64,000 nt of DNA, taken from positions 8,456,183-8,520,182 of the forward strand of contig NC_133117.1 in NCBI RefSeq assembly GCF_022965805.1, in the 5' to 3' direction. The notes below the pieces were generated by a model. The model was not told the origin of the DNA and searched no databases. It saw only the letters and a list, made by a program, of their open reading frames with translations. The stretch is from Primulina eburnea (Eukaryota > Streptophyta > Magnoliopsida > Lamiales > Gesneriaceae). This document shows, in pieces, positions 22,073 through 33,359 of this stretch. Numbering within the stretch: the first letter of the stretch is position 1; each line of letters starts with the position of its first letter. Position numbers and translations under genes: made by a program.

Positions 22073-22513
22073 CTATAAACGGAGAAGTTCAATATGCACG
22101 TGTCCACTAGAATGCGTCTCAAGAGTCAATAAGATGTTGTCTAAAGACTCCTTACTCAGCCCATTCTTAATGAAATCAATTTTATCTTCTCTGTTATTGG
22201 AAACACATCTCAAAGATCTGCATCGTGTGTCACAAGTCCATCTTGCACACTTATGAAAAACCCCTAACCTTTTGGCCCTTCGTTTTTTCGCATAAGTGCT
22301 TTTTCCTAATTCAGGCAAATACTGAATCAGCAATGATTGTGGAACTTCTCCTCCTACTCGGACCTTAGCGTCTATTACAAGACGAATATATTCTGGAATT
22401 CCTTTTTACATTAGCAATCTCAATCTTTCACACCTTCCTGCATTAATTTTTCTTAGAACATTTTCAGAAACAGAGGGAAAATATTTACAAATTTTTGAGA
22501 GAATTTCATCCAT
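22073..22513 (-). pseudogene. Small Cys-rich extra ORF of C, one internal stop
   Basis: The ATG at 22513 opens a frame of 146 codons (MDEILSKICKYFPSVSENVL...) broken by one TAA at 22408-22406. From there it is open to 22073. The second half has CARWTCDTRCRSLRC, four Cys with spacing C-x4-C-x3-C-x4-C, a basic stretch KSTYAKKRRAKRLG before it, and a tail LLTLETHSSGHVHIELLRL. I do not recognise the family; the Cys cluster could bind metal or nucleic acid. The ORF lies between integrase (stop at 22690) and the LOG gene, in the same direction. A tttttatttcag acceptor-like site lies at about 22650. Confidence 0.55.
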
Positions 22514-22689
22514 TTTGAAAATAAAAGAAATGAATTTTTTTTTATTTTTGTATCAGCAATTGTGGGAAAATTATTTAACCGACTATGAGAGTCACGGAGT
22601 ATCGTTATCCGCCATTTAACCGGGAAAATAAAAAGATTAAGAAAACCTGAAATAAAAACAAACAAAATTAAATGCAACAAAAAAAAAAA

Positions 22690-23887
22690 TCAAGGATCAA
22701 AAAGGGAAATAAACTCTTCTTGAAAGATTTCATTTTCTAAAAATGGTTTAAGCCTTTGTCCATTTACTTTAAAAACATCACCATTTTTAAGATTTTCAAT
22801 ATCCACAGCTCCATAAGTATACACATGCTTTACAACATATGGGCCTGTCCATCTTGATCGTATTTTTCCTGGGACTATATGAAGTCGAGAATTATAAAGC
22901 AAAACTTTTTTACCAATCTCAAAAGATTTTCTAAAAATTGTTTTATCATGAAATGATTTTATTTTTGCTTTATAAATCCTTGAATTCTCATACGCGTCAT
23001 TTCTGAGTTCATCAAGTTCATCAAGTTGCAATTTACACAATTTTTTGGCATCATCAATGCTTGAATTTAAAGTTTTGATCGCCCAATAAGCTTTATGTTC
23101 CAATTCCACAGGCAAATGACAATGTTTTCCATAAACCAACCTATAGGGAGACATATTCAATGATGTTTTAAAAGCTGTTCGATATGCCCAAAGTGCATCA
23201 TTAAGTCGCAGAGACCAATCTTTTCTATATGGGTTAACAGTTTTTTCCAAAATTTTTTTATCTCCTTATTAGCTAATTCAACTTGTCCATTTGTTTGAGG
23301 ATGATAAGGAGTAGTTACTTTGTGAGTAATACCATATTTTTTCATTAATGAAGCAAATGGTTTATTAACAAAGTGAGTTCCCCCATCACTTATCATGGCT
23401 CGAGGAATTCCAAATCTACTAAAAATATTTTTTTTTGATTTCAATTCCCCAACAATCAAAGATTTCGATTTCAATAATAGGATTCAAAGGCATCATATTT
23501 CTTTTTGAAATCGCACCCAATTTTTGACAATTTTCACAGATCTTGCAGATTTCGTGGGTGTCTTTAAACAAAGTGAGCCAATAAAATCCACACTGCAGGA
23601 TTTTTGCAGCTGTTTTCTTTGAAGAAAAATGTCCTCTGCATGCTTCTGAATGACAATTTAATTTCGGGTATGCAACGTCGAAAAATTTGATCCGGACAAT
23701 ACTTGAACAGATACGGATCATCCCAATAAAAGTTTTTTATCTCATTAAAAAAATTTCTTTTATCTTGAGAACTCCTTTGCGGTGGCATTTTTCCTGTCAC
23801 AAGAAAATTTACTATGTTAGCAAACCAAGGTGTAGTAGTAACTGAAAATAGATGTTCATCAGGAAAATTATCGTTAGTTGGTGTCAT
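22690..23887 (-). pseudogene. C integrase (decayed, core deletion)
   Basis: Pieces in order: MTPTNDNFPDEHLFSV, PWFANIVNFLVTGKMP, FYWDDPYLFKYCPDQIFRRCIPE (start of the zinc domain), CRGHFSSKKTAAKILQCGFYWLTLF, CENCQKLG, then IEIFDCWGIE. From there the frame jumps to KNIFSRFGIPRAMISDGGTHF, so the roughly 40 residues usual between the first catalytic block and the SRFG helix are missing. [13 protein letters not shown], the Athila-type C-terminal [25 protein letters not shown], and [16 protein letters not shown] end it. At least three frameshifts. Confidence 0.9.
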
Positions 23888-24589
23888 TTCACAAATTGAT
23901 CATGTTACTAGTCTCGATAAATGATTGGCTACGAAATTCTCGGTTCTTTTTTTATCTTTGATCAGAATGTCAAATTCTTGGAGCAACAAAATCGATCGTA
24001 TCAGTCGTGGCTTTGCATCCTGTTTGGTCAACAAATATCTAATAGCAGAATGATTAGTAAACACAATAGTTGTTGATCCAATCAAATAAGAACGAAATTT
24101 ATCTAATGCAAATATTACTAGTTCTTTTTCAGTTGTGGAGTAATTCATTTTAGCATTGTTTAAAGTTCTACTTGCATAATATATCACATAAGGCTTAACG
24201 TTTCTTCTTTGACCCAATACTGCACCGACTGCATAATCACTCGCATCGCACATGATTTCAAATGGTAAATACCAATCAGGAGGTTGCGTGATAGAAGCTG
24301 ATATTAAATGTCGAATGATTTTATCAAAAGCATTTTGACATTCTTGAGTCCACTCAAATGCAGTGTCTTTTGTTAAGAGGTTACAACTGGGTTTAGAGAT
24401 TAAACTAAAGTCTTTTATAAACCTCCTATAAAATCCAGCATGTCCCAAAAATGAGCGAATTTCTATAATGGTTTTTGGAGGGGATAAATTGGCAATGACA
24501 TCAACTTTTGCTCTATCAACTTCAATTCCATGAAATGACACGACATGTCCCAAAACAATTCCACAAGTAATCATGTAATGACAGTTTCC
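23888..24589 (-). pseudogene. C RNase H region (nearly intact ORF, upstream stop)
   Basis: Open from 24574 to 23900. It gives [43 protein letters not shown] (RT end), then [62 protein letters not shown] and [10 protein letters not shown]. Catalytic Asp and Glu are present, though TDH is changed to TNH. A TGA just before the ORF separates it from the RT active-site half. Confidence 0.9.
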
Positions 24590-25431
24590 TCAATTTAAAA
24601 TAGTACCTTTTTCCTCGCATCGTTTCAAAACTTTTTCCAAATTTTCAAGACAATTGTCAAATGTATTCCCAAAAACAGTTAAATCATCCATAAAAATTTC
24701 CAAACAATTTTCAACCATGTCGCAAAAAATGCTTAGCATACATCTTTGAAATGTTGCTGGGGGGCATTGCATAAACCAAATGTCATCCTTCTGAATGCAA
24801 ATGTTCTAAAAGGACATGTGAATGTAGTTTTTTCTTGATCTTCGAGTGCAATGAGAATTTGATAATAGCCTGAATATCCGTCAAGAAAACAGTAGTAGGG
24901 ATGACCTGCTACTCTTTCTAAAATTTGATCCAAAAATGGTAATGGAAAATGATCTTTTCTAGTGGCGTCATTTAATTTTCTATAATCAATACACATCCGC
25001 CAACTAGATGGGACTCGACTTGTTAAGAATTCACCTTTTTCATTTTTTATCACTGTGATGCCAGATTTTTTTGGAACTACTTGCGTTGGACTTACCCACT
25101 TACTATCAGAAATAGGATAGATAATTCCAACATCAAGTAGTTTGAGAACTTCAGTTTTCACAACATCTTTCATGTGTGGATTTAATCTCCGTTGTGGTTT
25201 TTGAGATGTTTTAGCATTTTCTTCTAAATGAATTTTGTGTGTGCAAATTAGTGGATTAATGCCCTTATGATCTTTTAGTGTCCAACCAATTGCTTTTTTA
25301 TGTCTTTTAAGCATATCAACTAATTTACTTTCTTGATCACTTGCTAGTTTGGAAGAAACTACCACCGGATATGTTTCATCTTCTCCAAGGAATGCATACT
25401 TTAATTCTTCTGGCAATGGTTTTAACTCCAA
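24590..25431 (-). pseudogene. C reverse transcriptase (one-base frameshift)
   Basis: 25431-24733 gives ELKPLPEELKYAFLG, IGWTLKDHKGINPLICTHKI, WVSPTQVVPKKSG, WRMCIDYRKLNDATRKDHFPLPFLDQILERV, FLDGYSGYYQI, and RTFAFRRMTFGLCNAP. There one extra C in a C run shifts the frame. 24772-24590 continues with PPATFQRCMLSIFCDMVENCLEIFMDDLTVFG, which has the catalytic FMDD. The Athila-type fingers and YCFLDGYSGYYQI block are clear. Confidence 0.92.
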
Positions 25432-25479
25432 TATGGGTGGTTCATCTTTGTTCTCATATTTCGCCTCAAATTCTTTCGC

Positions 25480-26172
25480 TTATCCTGGTAACGAGTGATA
25501 CCTGATAAAATCATCAAGATCAATTTCAATATTTTCTTTAATAGTATCAATTGAACAAATATCTAATTGGTCACAAGTACTCCCTTCTTGAATGTTTCCT
25601 TCCACAAGAGTTTCAATAAGATTTTCATCTTCACTTTCATCTCCTTTGTCATGTGGTTGCTTATAAAGATTAAAAACATTAAGCTCCAAGGTCATGTTAC
25701 GAAATGACAACTTCATTATTCCATTCCTACAATTTATAAGAGCATTAGAAGTTGCTAAAAATGGATGACCTAAAATTACTGGAATTGCATTACAAGCTTC
25801 GATAGGTTTTGTATCTAAAACTACGAAATCCACAGGATATAAAAAGTTATCCACTTGGACCAACACGTCTTCTACCATACCTCTTGGAACTTTAACAGAT
25901 ATATCAGCAAGTAAAAGTGTTACCGAAGTAGGTTTTAACTTGCCTAGATTGAGTTCTTGATAAACTGAATATGGAAGTAAATCCACACTAGCTCCAAGGT
26001 CAAGCAATGCTTGTTTAAATTTTCGTTCTCCAATAATACAAGAAAAATTAGGACAACCTGGGTCTTTGTATTTCAAAGCATTATTATTTTGAATGATTTC
26101 ACTTACTTGTTCGGCTAAAAATGCTTTCTTTTTCACATTCAATTTTCTTTTCACAGTGCACAAGTCTTTCAA
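25480..26172 (-). pseudogene. C aspartic protease region
   Basis: An open frame of 230 codons with KKKAFLAEQVSEIIQ, YKDPGCPNFSCIIG, the active-site segment ALLDLGASVDLLPYSVYQEL and VILGHPFLATSNALINCRNG. This is the Athila/Tat protease type. The acidic stretch and SLPG end lead towards RT at 25431, with a frame break between. It is probably one piece of the Gag-Pol polyprotein. Confidence 0.88.
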
Positions 26173-26254
26173 AAATTTGGCATATGATGGTACCTAGTTT
26201 ATTGCATCTAATAAAGGAATATTAACTTTTACTTGTTTAAAAATACCATATATA

Positions 26255-27789
26255 TCAGAATTCAAATTTGAATTTTTTTGTATTTTTTAATGTATGAGAG
26301 AATGGTGGTGGCACTATCTGTTGATCCTCCTTTTCGCAAGTTATGGGTTCCACTTCTTTACCCTTTGGAGTTGATTTATCATCATCTTTACAAGGTTCAA
26401 GAATGGATTTTTCCACAACTTTACCACTGCGAAGGATAATAACAGATTTTACCTGATCCATCGGTTGAGTTCCAGATGTTCCAGTTTGTTAATGATGATC
26501 CTTGGGATTAGGCTGTGGTTGTGAAGGAAATTTACCTTTTTCATGAACATTAAGTGTAGATGCAAATTTAGCAAGAGTATCTTTCAAATCTGTCATGGTT
26601 TGAGCCGTTTGAGTATTGATAGATTCTTGCTTGGCAATGAAAGAATTCAATATTTCTTCCAAGTTCCTTTTAGGTGGAGGAATATAAGGTGCATAATTTT
26701 GAAAATTTTGTTGATTTTGAAATGTGGTTGTGAAAATTGTGCAACATTATCATTCCTCCAACTAAAATTTGGATGATTTTGCAAACCTGGATTGTAATTT
26801 TGAGAAAATGGTTCAAAATTTGTCCTTTTGAAATTGTTCAAAACATTGACTTGCTCATGGAGACATTCTTTAAAAGAGGGCAAAGTGGGACAATCTTTTG
26901 TAGAATGATCACTTGTATCACATATGTGACACGCAATTTCTTGAACATATTTTAATTGACCATTCTTTTTCAATTCAAGTGCCTCAACTTTTCTTGTCAA
27001 AGAGGTAAATCTAGCTTGGAGATCATGTTCATCTTTGAGAATGTACATACCTCCACCAGATGTGGGAGATTGATTCTTGTTTGATGGTTCGATTGTACCT
27101 TTAGTGTCCCAATTTTGAGCATTTTCAGCTAATGAATCAAGATACTCAATTGCCTCGTTTGGATCTTTATCTTCAAATGTTCCATTACACATAAATTCAA
27201 CCATTTGCCTATCTTTAGCTGTTAAGCCTTCATAAAATCGAGAAACAAATCTCCAAATTTCAAAACCATGATGTGGACAAAGATTAAGCAATTCTTTATA
27301 TCTATCTCAACACTGATAAAAAGTTTCTCCTTGTTTTTGAGTGAAAGTGATGATTTGCCTTTTGAAAGAATTTGTTCAATGAGATGGAATAAACTTTTTC
27401 AAAAATTGTTGTTGCAATTCATCCCAAGTTCGAATGGATCCCGATCTAAGATTTTGTAGCCAAGTTTTAGCTTTATCTTTTAAAGAAAAAGGAAAAAGCT
27501 TAAGTCGAATGGTGTTCATGCTACAATTTTGATCATTATATGTGTTGCACACTTCTTCAAATTCTCGTAAATGCATGTATGAATTTTCAGAATCTAAGCC
27601 ATGAAAGTTGGGTAAAAGTTGGATAATACCAGGTTTAAAATTGAAATGAGATGCATCAGGGGGAAAAACTAGACATGAAGGTGCACTAGTACGTGTAGCA
27701 TTCATGTGATCTCTAAGTTTTCTTCACCTATCATGATCATGTTGAGATTGAATTTCATCTTCATTTTGATGGATGAGTTCTTCTGCCAT
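26255..27789 (-). pseudogene. C gag (several frame breaks)
   Basis: Starts at ATG 27789 (MAEELIHQNEDEIQ, soon a stop). 27705-27376 gives HFNFKPGIIQLLPNFHGLDSENSYMHLREFEEVC and LFPFSLKDKAKTWLQNLRSGSIRTWDELQQQFLKKF, the Athila capsid block. 27291-26647 gives LTAKDRQMVEFMCNGTF and an intact zinc knuckle CHICDTSDHSTKDC. 26461-26255 is the linker to protease. Gag would form the cytoplasmic particle. Confidence 0.9.
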
Positions 27790-27952
27790 GTTTTGTAAAA
27801 ATAAAGGGTTATTTCAAATGAGTCGACCACTAAGTATACATGACAAAATGCTCATGCAAATGTAAAAGAAAACGCACAAAAGCAACAAAAATTTCAAAGA
27901 AGAAAAAAAAAACTATAAACAAAATTAAATAGACTTGAAATTAAATTATACT

Positions 27953-27970
27953 TCCCCGGCAACGGCGCCA
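27953..27970 (-). promoter_or_regulatory. Athila-type primer binding site (C)
   Basis: Minus-strand TGGCGCCGTTGCCGGGGA, six bases from the LTR end at 27977. This primer site (tRNA-Asp in Athila) sets the lineage and orientation. Confidence 0.95.
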
Positions 27971-27976
27971 AAAACT

Positions 27977-29362
27977 TGTTGCAACTTTGATTGTTGCAAT
28001 CCCAAGAGCAGATTGTCCACAAGTAGTATAATTCGGTGAGTCCGATATCGTATCTACAGGGAAGCTAAGGTAATTACAAGTCACTACAATGTCTTTTTGT
28101 TTTGTTTTTGTTTTTTTTTTAATTTTAATTGTTTGAATCTTTAATGGGTAAATTTTAATTGTTTAAATTTTAATTTAAATAGTTGAGATTAAAGGGTCCA
28201 CTGTTGGTATTTTAATAAAGTTTACATTAATGAACATTATTGAAATCCACTTAATAAAATGGTTCCAATATATTAAATAATCATATTTATATTATGTTAT
28301 ATATTATTATCTTATAAGTATATAATATACATCAAAACTTATAAATGTTGTCAAGTATTTATTGTCTATATATATTTGTAAAAACTAAATCAAGGTTCCC
28401 ACTTTAAATGGTTGGTAATACCAAACTAACATTTAAATGGTTCCAAAAATTTAATATTATAATATATTCATATATAATAAATCAAGGCATCCACTTTAAA
28501 TGGTTGGTAATAACAAACTAACATTTAAATGGTACCAAGAATTTAATAATTAAATAATATAAAACATAGATTATTACCTTTTAATAACCTTATTATCATG
28601 CCAAGAGTTTCACCTTTTCATCTCAACCTTGGGAAGTTAGCTACTCATTATTCAAAGTATAAAACTTTGAATATGAAATTAACATGCTAATTATATTTAA
28701 ATGAAGAAATAAAGGAAAAATAAAGAGAGCAATATTATGAACTCAAAGATTTGTTCATAGAATGAGGGATATTTCAATTCATTACAATGCACCCCTATTT
28801 ATAGCCAAATTTAGGGAGACAACCACAAATAAAATATTGTTTTTTTACACATAAGTCTTCATTGGTGTTCCAAGAAATTATATTTTAATGCACATCACTT
28901 TTGAAAATCTTCTAATCCGAATTTTCTTTTCCACATAAAATAAAACATGTAGATATCTGAGTTGTTGAGTTGTGGTATTTTTTTCACACCATTTGACCAA
29001 GTAATTTGAGAGATATGGTCAAAATACTAGAGCATGGTAAAACTGCCACTCCTTTGGTAACTTTATTTGTTGCTTAATTTGATCCCAATTGTGAGAGAAT
29101 TTTTATCTCATGCTTGTCAACAATATTGTAGATATTATAATCAACTTTCTACAGGTCCAAGATCATCTTAATCTCATTTGCAACGCCAATGTTATTCTTG
29201 TTTTATCGAACCTGTAAAAATCATAAAAACTTATAATTACACACCAACTTGTTTTTTATACAATTTATTATAAAACATATAATATTTAAACATTTAATAA
29301 AACAAAAACTATAAATTTATATTATAAAAAATTTAATTAATGTACAATTTTTATGTTTATCA
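27977..29362 (-). repeat. C 5' LTR
   Basis: 1386 bp, matching 18383-19862 with scattered changes and lacking the roughly 100 bp at 18955-19055. It ends ...TTTATCA followed by the tttag duplication. Confidence 0.92.
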
Positions 29363-29376
29363 TTTAGTTTCCAACA

Positions 29377-29390
29377 ATTTCCCCCTTTAT
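29377..29390 (-). promoter_or_regulatory. Polypurine tract of D
   Basis: Minus-strand ataaagggggaaat next to the LTR start TGTTGGAAAC. It shows that the last 14 bp of the interrupted LTR (29363-29376) belong to D. Confidence 0.85.
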
Positions 29391-29510
29391 GGTGTTTGAC
29401 AAAACTAAGTAAATAATGACTAAACGACTGAACTCATTGTAGATAAAAAGAGGTTGATCAACTGAATAATAGTCTACACGAATACAAGAGAGACTGCTAG
29501 TGATTTCTCT

Positions 29511-32224
29511 TCAACGAGAAGATTTCTTCTGTTGTTCTAGAATTTCTTTAATCTCTTCCCCCTTTTTGTCAAACAACTCAATCTTGAATGATAATTTCCC
29601 AATATCTTTTGATAGAAGGTTAACAGAGGTGGATATGTTTTCGAAAGCAGAGTTCAAAGCGATTTGTAGCACATATATCTTTCTTGATACGAGTGTCTCC
29701 ACAGAATCAACCCGTTTGTTAATAGAGTCCTGAGTTGTGTTGAGACTCAAGACTAAGCCTCTATTCTTCTGGATTTCAACTACTGTAGAAGAGAGAGAGA
29801 GGTTAAAGCAACTTGCATTGCTTTCACTTTATCTGAGTTGAACTTTTGAGAATGTTCCAACTGCAGAGTATGAGATAACTGGGTGTGCTGAATCTTGGTG
29901 ATGGCTGAAAGCATCTGATCCATATTATGCTGAATATTCTTAATTTCTCAAGGACAAGATAAAAATCTGATGAGGAGGGAGGAGGTGATTGTCGAGAAGT
30001 TCCTGGGTACTTTGAGATTTGTTTTAAAAGTACTAAGGCTTTGTCAGTTTCTATTATTCCAGCAACATCCTGAACTGGAACGTTTGTTGCAATAACTTCT
30101 CCTTGAGCTTGAGGTAGAGAAGACTGATCCTGATCAGCAGATGAACTGTCCTGCTGAATTAGAGATTCTGACGGATCATGAACGAGTGCCTCTTTTGGAT
30201 GATTTGGGGATTCGGCTGGCACATCAGTTTGAACAACTTCTTCAGTAGATATATCGAGCTGAACTGGTGTTTTTTTTGGATGAACTGGGGATTCAGCTGG
30301 CACAACAGTTTGAACAACTTCTTCAGTAGATATATCAAGCTGAACTGGTGCTTCTATCGAGATAGAGACCTCTTGAGCGATTTGATCAGTTGAGTTATCA
30401 ACCTTTTCAGAAATGGGTTCACTAATAATAGATTCTTGCACCACTGCTTGAATAATTTCATCAATGTTGACAAAAGTCAACTTTGCTTCCGAGTACATCT
30501 GATGTTCCACAGCAAGTGATTGTGGCACATCCTGAACTGATTCTTCAGTCGTAACAATAGTTTGTTCTGAGGATGACTCATTCTGCTGAGAAGAGGGTTC
30601 TTCTACTTCTTCTTCAGAGGCTTCCTCAGGAAGAACTAACTCCTGATCCATTTCCCAAACTTTTAGCTGAGATTGCAAGCCCATGAGATCTATGTCTAGC
30701 TGAGTGATCACAGCTCGATCATTATAGGCAGTTGGATTTGTGGGAATGTAGTTGGCCTTCAGTTTTTCAACTAGTTGAGTCAACTTCGTGACTCTCATCT
30801 GATCAAATAAATATGTTTGTCTCTCCAAAGCTTGAAGGATGGTAGCAGCTTTGACCACACGGAGAACAACTGCTTCCAGTTTAATAAATTTTTTCAGTTG
30901 CGACTTTCTTTTCAACAGCTTAGCCAGAACGTGAGTTCGGAACATTTTCCACTCATCAAAAATCTGTACTTTGGTCTCAGCAAAGGCATTTACCTGTTCC
31001 CAGACGAGGTCAATATGGACTTGAATGGCATTGGATGGCCTGAGTTTTTCAACCATTTTACCTTTTCTTTTTTCACCACTGAGCAGATGTGGGATGTCCA
31101 ATCCAGTGTGAGTTGTATCCACCAATTCTCGAATCACTACCCCTTTGGGTCTAGCAGGTGGAAGGACAGTAGGACGATTGATATGGATTAGAGGAGCTTT
31201 GGCCCTAACTGACTTCTTTTCACCAACTGAAGCTTCTGGTGGGATGGCTTTTAAAGGAACAGCCTGAATAGGCTGTTGAACAACTGATGATTGATGCCTT
31301 TCAGTTGGAATTGATTCCAACGTATCCATTGGTTTGATTCTTTGAGTTCTTGGCTTCTTGGCGATCTTGGGAGATGGAGTTTTCTCTGGCTCAGATCCGC
31401 TTACAATCAATTTTCTCTTTGTTGTCTTCAGTTGAGCCAATGTCTTGGCCTTTTAACTGATTTTGGAGCAGCCTGCTGAGCCTCAATCTCCTGTTTGATT
31501 TGAGCAGGAGTAATGTCTATTTTTGTCTTGGGTGGCAGAATATTCTTCGCATTGAAGACTTTGAATTTTGATGATTTCTCTGAATCATCAGCCACTAGCC
31601 CTTTGAATTTCATTAAATAGCTCATCTGTACTGCAAATCCTTTGGATTGTTTGGATGATTGAAACATATTCTTCAAGATATTGAAAATAAGATGCTTCCA
31701 GTTGAGTTTTCATTCAGCCATGATGACAGTGATGGCTTGAAACTTCTCCAAGGTAAGTGCAACAAAAGATCCTGCTTTCGCCAATATCCCTTTGGCGACA
31801 ATATCAGCAAGTAACTAAACTTCATGCTTCAGTTCTTTCTTCGGATCAGAAACTTTGATTTTCCGTCCATCAACAGATAGCAGGGTTTGCATCTCTTCGA
31901 CATCAGATGATTTAACATCAGCAAGGTGTGCCAATTCATCAGAAGGTAAAGAGAAAATTTATCCAAAGGAGTCTTCAGAAATGGTCAACAACTGACCATT
32001 GACAGTAGAAACGACGTTTCAATCAGAATTAACATTGCCATTTGAGTAGAAGTCTTGAAGTTCTTTTGGGTAGATCTCTTGTGAAGATTGCCCCAAAAAT
32101 GTCCTTAACCCAGCTGATTCAAGTTTCACAAAGACATTTTAACATCGGCTTCTTCCACTGATAAAACAGATCCAAAGTTAATAGCCATAGCATTCAACAT
32201 GTGTGCAGGAATTTGATTTGTCAT
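29511..32224 (-). pseudogene. D extra ORF after pol (Sirevirus ORF formerly called env-like), broken
   Basis: The probable start is ATG 32224 (MTNQIPAHMLNAMAINFGSVLSVEE). Frame breaks follow. 31676-31428 gives SKQSKGFAVQMSYLMKF and FKVFNAKNILPPKTKIDITPAQI. 31440-29824 is open for 538 codons: a basic N-terminus (TTKRKLIVSG, KKPRTQRIKP), a middle with leucine-rich helices (LVEKLKANYIPTNP), and a long acidic, serine-rich stretch with a duplicated unit VQLDISTEEVVQT. 29750-29511 encodes a coiled-coil-like end (LLSKDIGKLSFKIELFDKKGEEIKEILEQQ). I see no clear signal peptide or membrane segment, so an envelope role is not supported. Function unknown. Confidence 0.75.
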
Positions 32225-32814
32225 TTCAACCAAAGATTTCCTAAAAAACGAAAGATTGAAATTACTTTTGCTCTTGAGAATTTTTGGATAAGCGTAAGGA
32301 AGAAGAACTGAAATGGAGCGGGTAAAGTGCTTATGTACGTGACTGTTCGAATTATTGGACACGTGTCAGTCCAGGAAAATTTTGGTAAAGGACGCGTGAA
32401 CGTGTGGTAAAAACGTGTGTCTGATAATCATTGTTGAAAAAAATAGCATTTAATTCTTTGATAATCAGTCACGTCACCTAATTTGAAATAAAAAAATGGT
32501 TAATTGGTTAACGTATGCGAAAAGATTAGTGATATAACCAACTGAACGATCAGTTGTAAAAACTCTGTCCTTTCAGTTGGAAATTTACTAATTTCTGTCT
32601 TCTCAGTTAACTTCTTAAAACCAATATTCCACCTTAATAAATGCATAAGAAGGTTATGAGAACTTAAGCGAGACGAATCAATTTAAAACTTATGCTAAGA
32701 TAGTTAATCGTCTGCTGTAATGATGTCGTCTTTTCAGCTTCGTGACCCTGGTCTATAAATACGAGTAGCTCAGTTAGTTTCAAAACATATATAGCACACA
32801 AGCAATAGATTAAA
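32225..32814. promoter_or_regulatory. 590-bp divergent intergenic region with ACGT-core cluster and TATA box
   Basis: It lies between the start of D's extra ORF (minus) and the antisense ORF (plus). Six ACGT cores fall at 32337, 32361, 32400, 32413, 32471 and 32511; the second is inside the palindrome GACACGTGTC (32358-32367, a G-box). TATAAATA at 32754-32761 sits 54 bp before the plus-strand ATG. On the minus side a cgttttttag|g acceptor-like site lies just before ATG 32224. ACGT cores are plant bZIP/bHLH targets; use here is inference. Confidence 0.5.
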
Positions 32815-33209
32815 ATGGCAGGTGCAGGTAGCTCAAGGACTCCAGATATGGCCGAAGCTTTCATGGCGGCGGCCTTGGAAAGTAGGAAGACTTCTATAGA
32901 GAGGAGGTCTTCCAGAAGGTTCTCCGACTCTAGGAGGATCTACAAGGACTCCCGTTGTTGTACGAATGTGGAGAAGCGACCACTCCTAGACTGATGGCCA
33001 AGCTGGATAAATATCGGGAACGTTTGCACGTTGCCGAGACTGTGAACTTCTTTGACGATGGCCATGTCTACAAGCTGATGCTCCACAAAGAGAGGGAGAC
33101 TTAGAAGACCATTGTCAACTCTGATAGTTTTTCCAAGACATCCACTGGAGAAGTAAAGCGATGGTTAACCCTGTTGATGACTTATGTAGGGAGGAATATT
33201 TTGATGTAA
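32815..33209 (+). pseudogene. Antisense ORF of D, unknown function, one frameshift and one stop
   Basis: The ATG at 32815 (context aaaATGGCAG) opens 59 codons: MAGAGSSRTPDMAEAFMAAA and an Arg/Ser-rich stretch SIERRSSRRFSDSRRI, ending at TGA 32992. From about 32945 another plus frame carries on: QGLPLLYECGEATTPRLMAK, LDKYRERLHVAETVNFFDDG, HVYKLMLHKERET, TAG at 33102, then TGEVKRWLTLLMTYVGRNILM and TAA at 33207. Together they look like one gene of about 130 codons with two lesions. It runs opposite to D and has a TATA box 54 bp upstream. I do not recognise the protein. Confidence 0.5.
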
Positions 33210-33359
33210 TCCGCAACAATTTCTTTACATCTTGTTAAGATTTATTTTTGTTTTATATTTTCTTGCAAGTTAATCTCATCAGTTGAACAGTAAATGACAA
33301 ACTGATAAATGACATAAATGAATTAACAGCAAATATAAGAGCAGTAAAAATGATTAAGA

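Larger units (their letters stand above)
18383..29362 (-). mobile_element. C: Athila-type Ty3/gypsy retrotransposon carrying a LOG gene
   Basis: A 10,980-bp element with a perfect tttag target duplication (18378-18382 and 29363-29367), inserted in D's 3' LTR. LTRs are at 18383-19862 and 27977-29362. The primer site TGGCGCCGTTGCCGGGGA (minus strand, 27953-27970) is the one known from Athila. Minus-strand order is gag, protease, RT, RNase H, integrase, a small Cys-rich ORF, a LOG-like gene, a 1.2-kb non-coding part and the 3' LTR. All gag-pol genes carry stops or frameshifts. LTRs look about 96% alike outside a 100-bp indel. Confidence 0.95.
16557..29376 (-). repeat. D 3' LTR, interrupted by Cassandra and by C
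   Basis: Matches the 5' LTR at 38597-39552 in pieces: 16557-16884, then 17745-18382, then 29363-29376 (ending tttccaaca). The gaps are exactly the Cassandra and C insertions with their target duplications. It is about 970 bp when the insertions are left out. Confidence 0.9.

Noticed and set aside
29824..32224. D's extra ORF as an envelope gene
   Set aside because: No signal peptide, no clear membrane segment and no fusion-like region; basic, acidic and coiled-coil parts point elsewhere.
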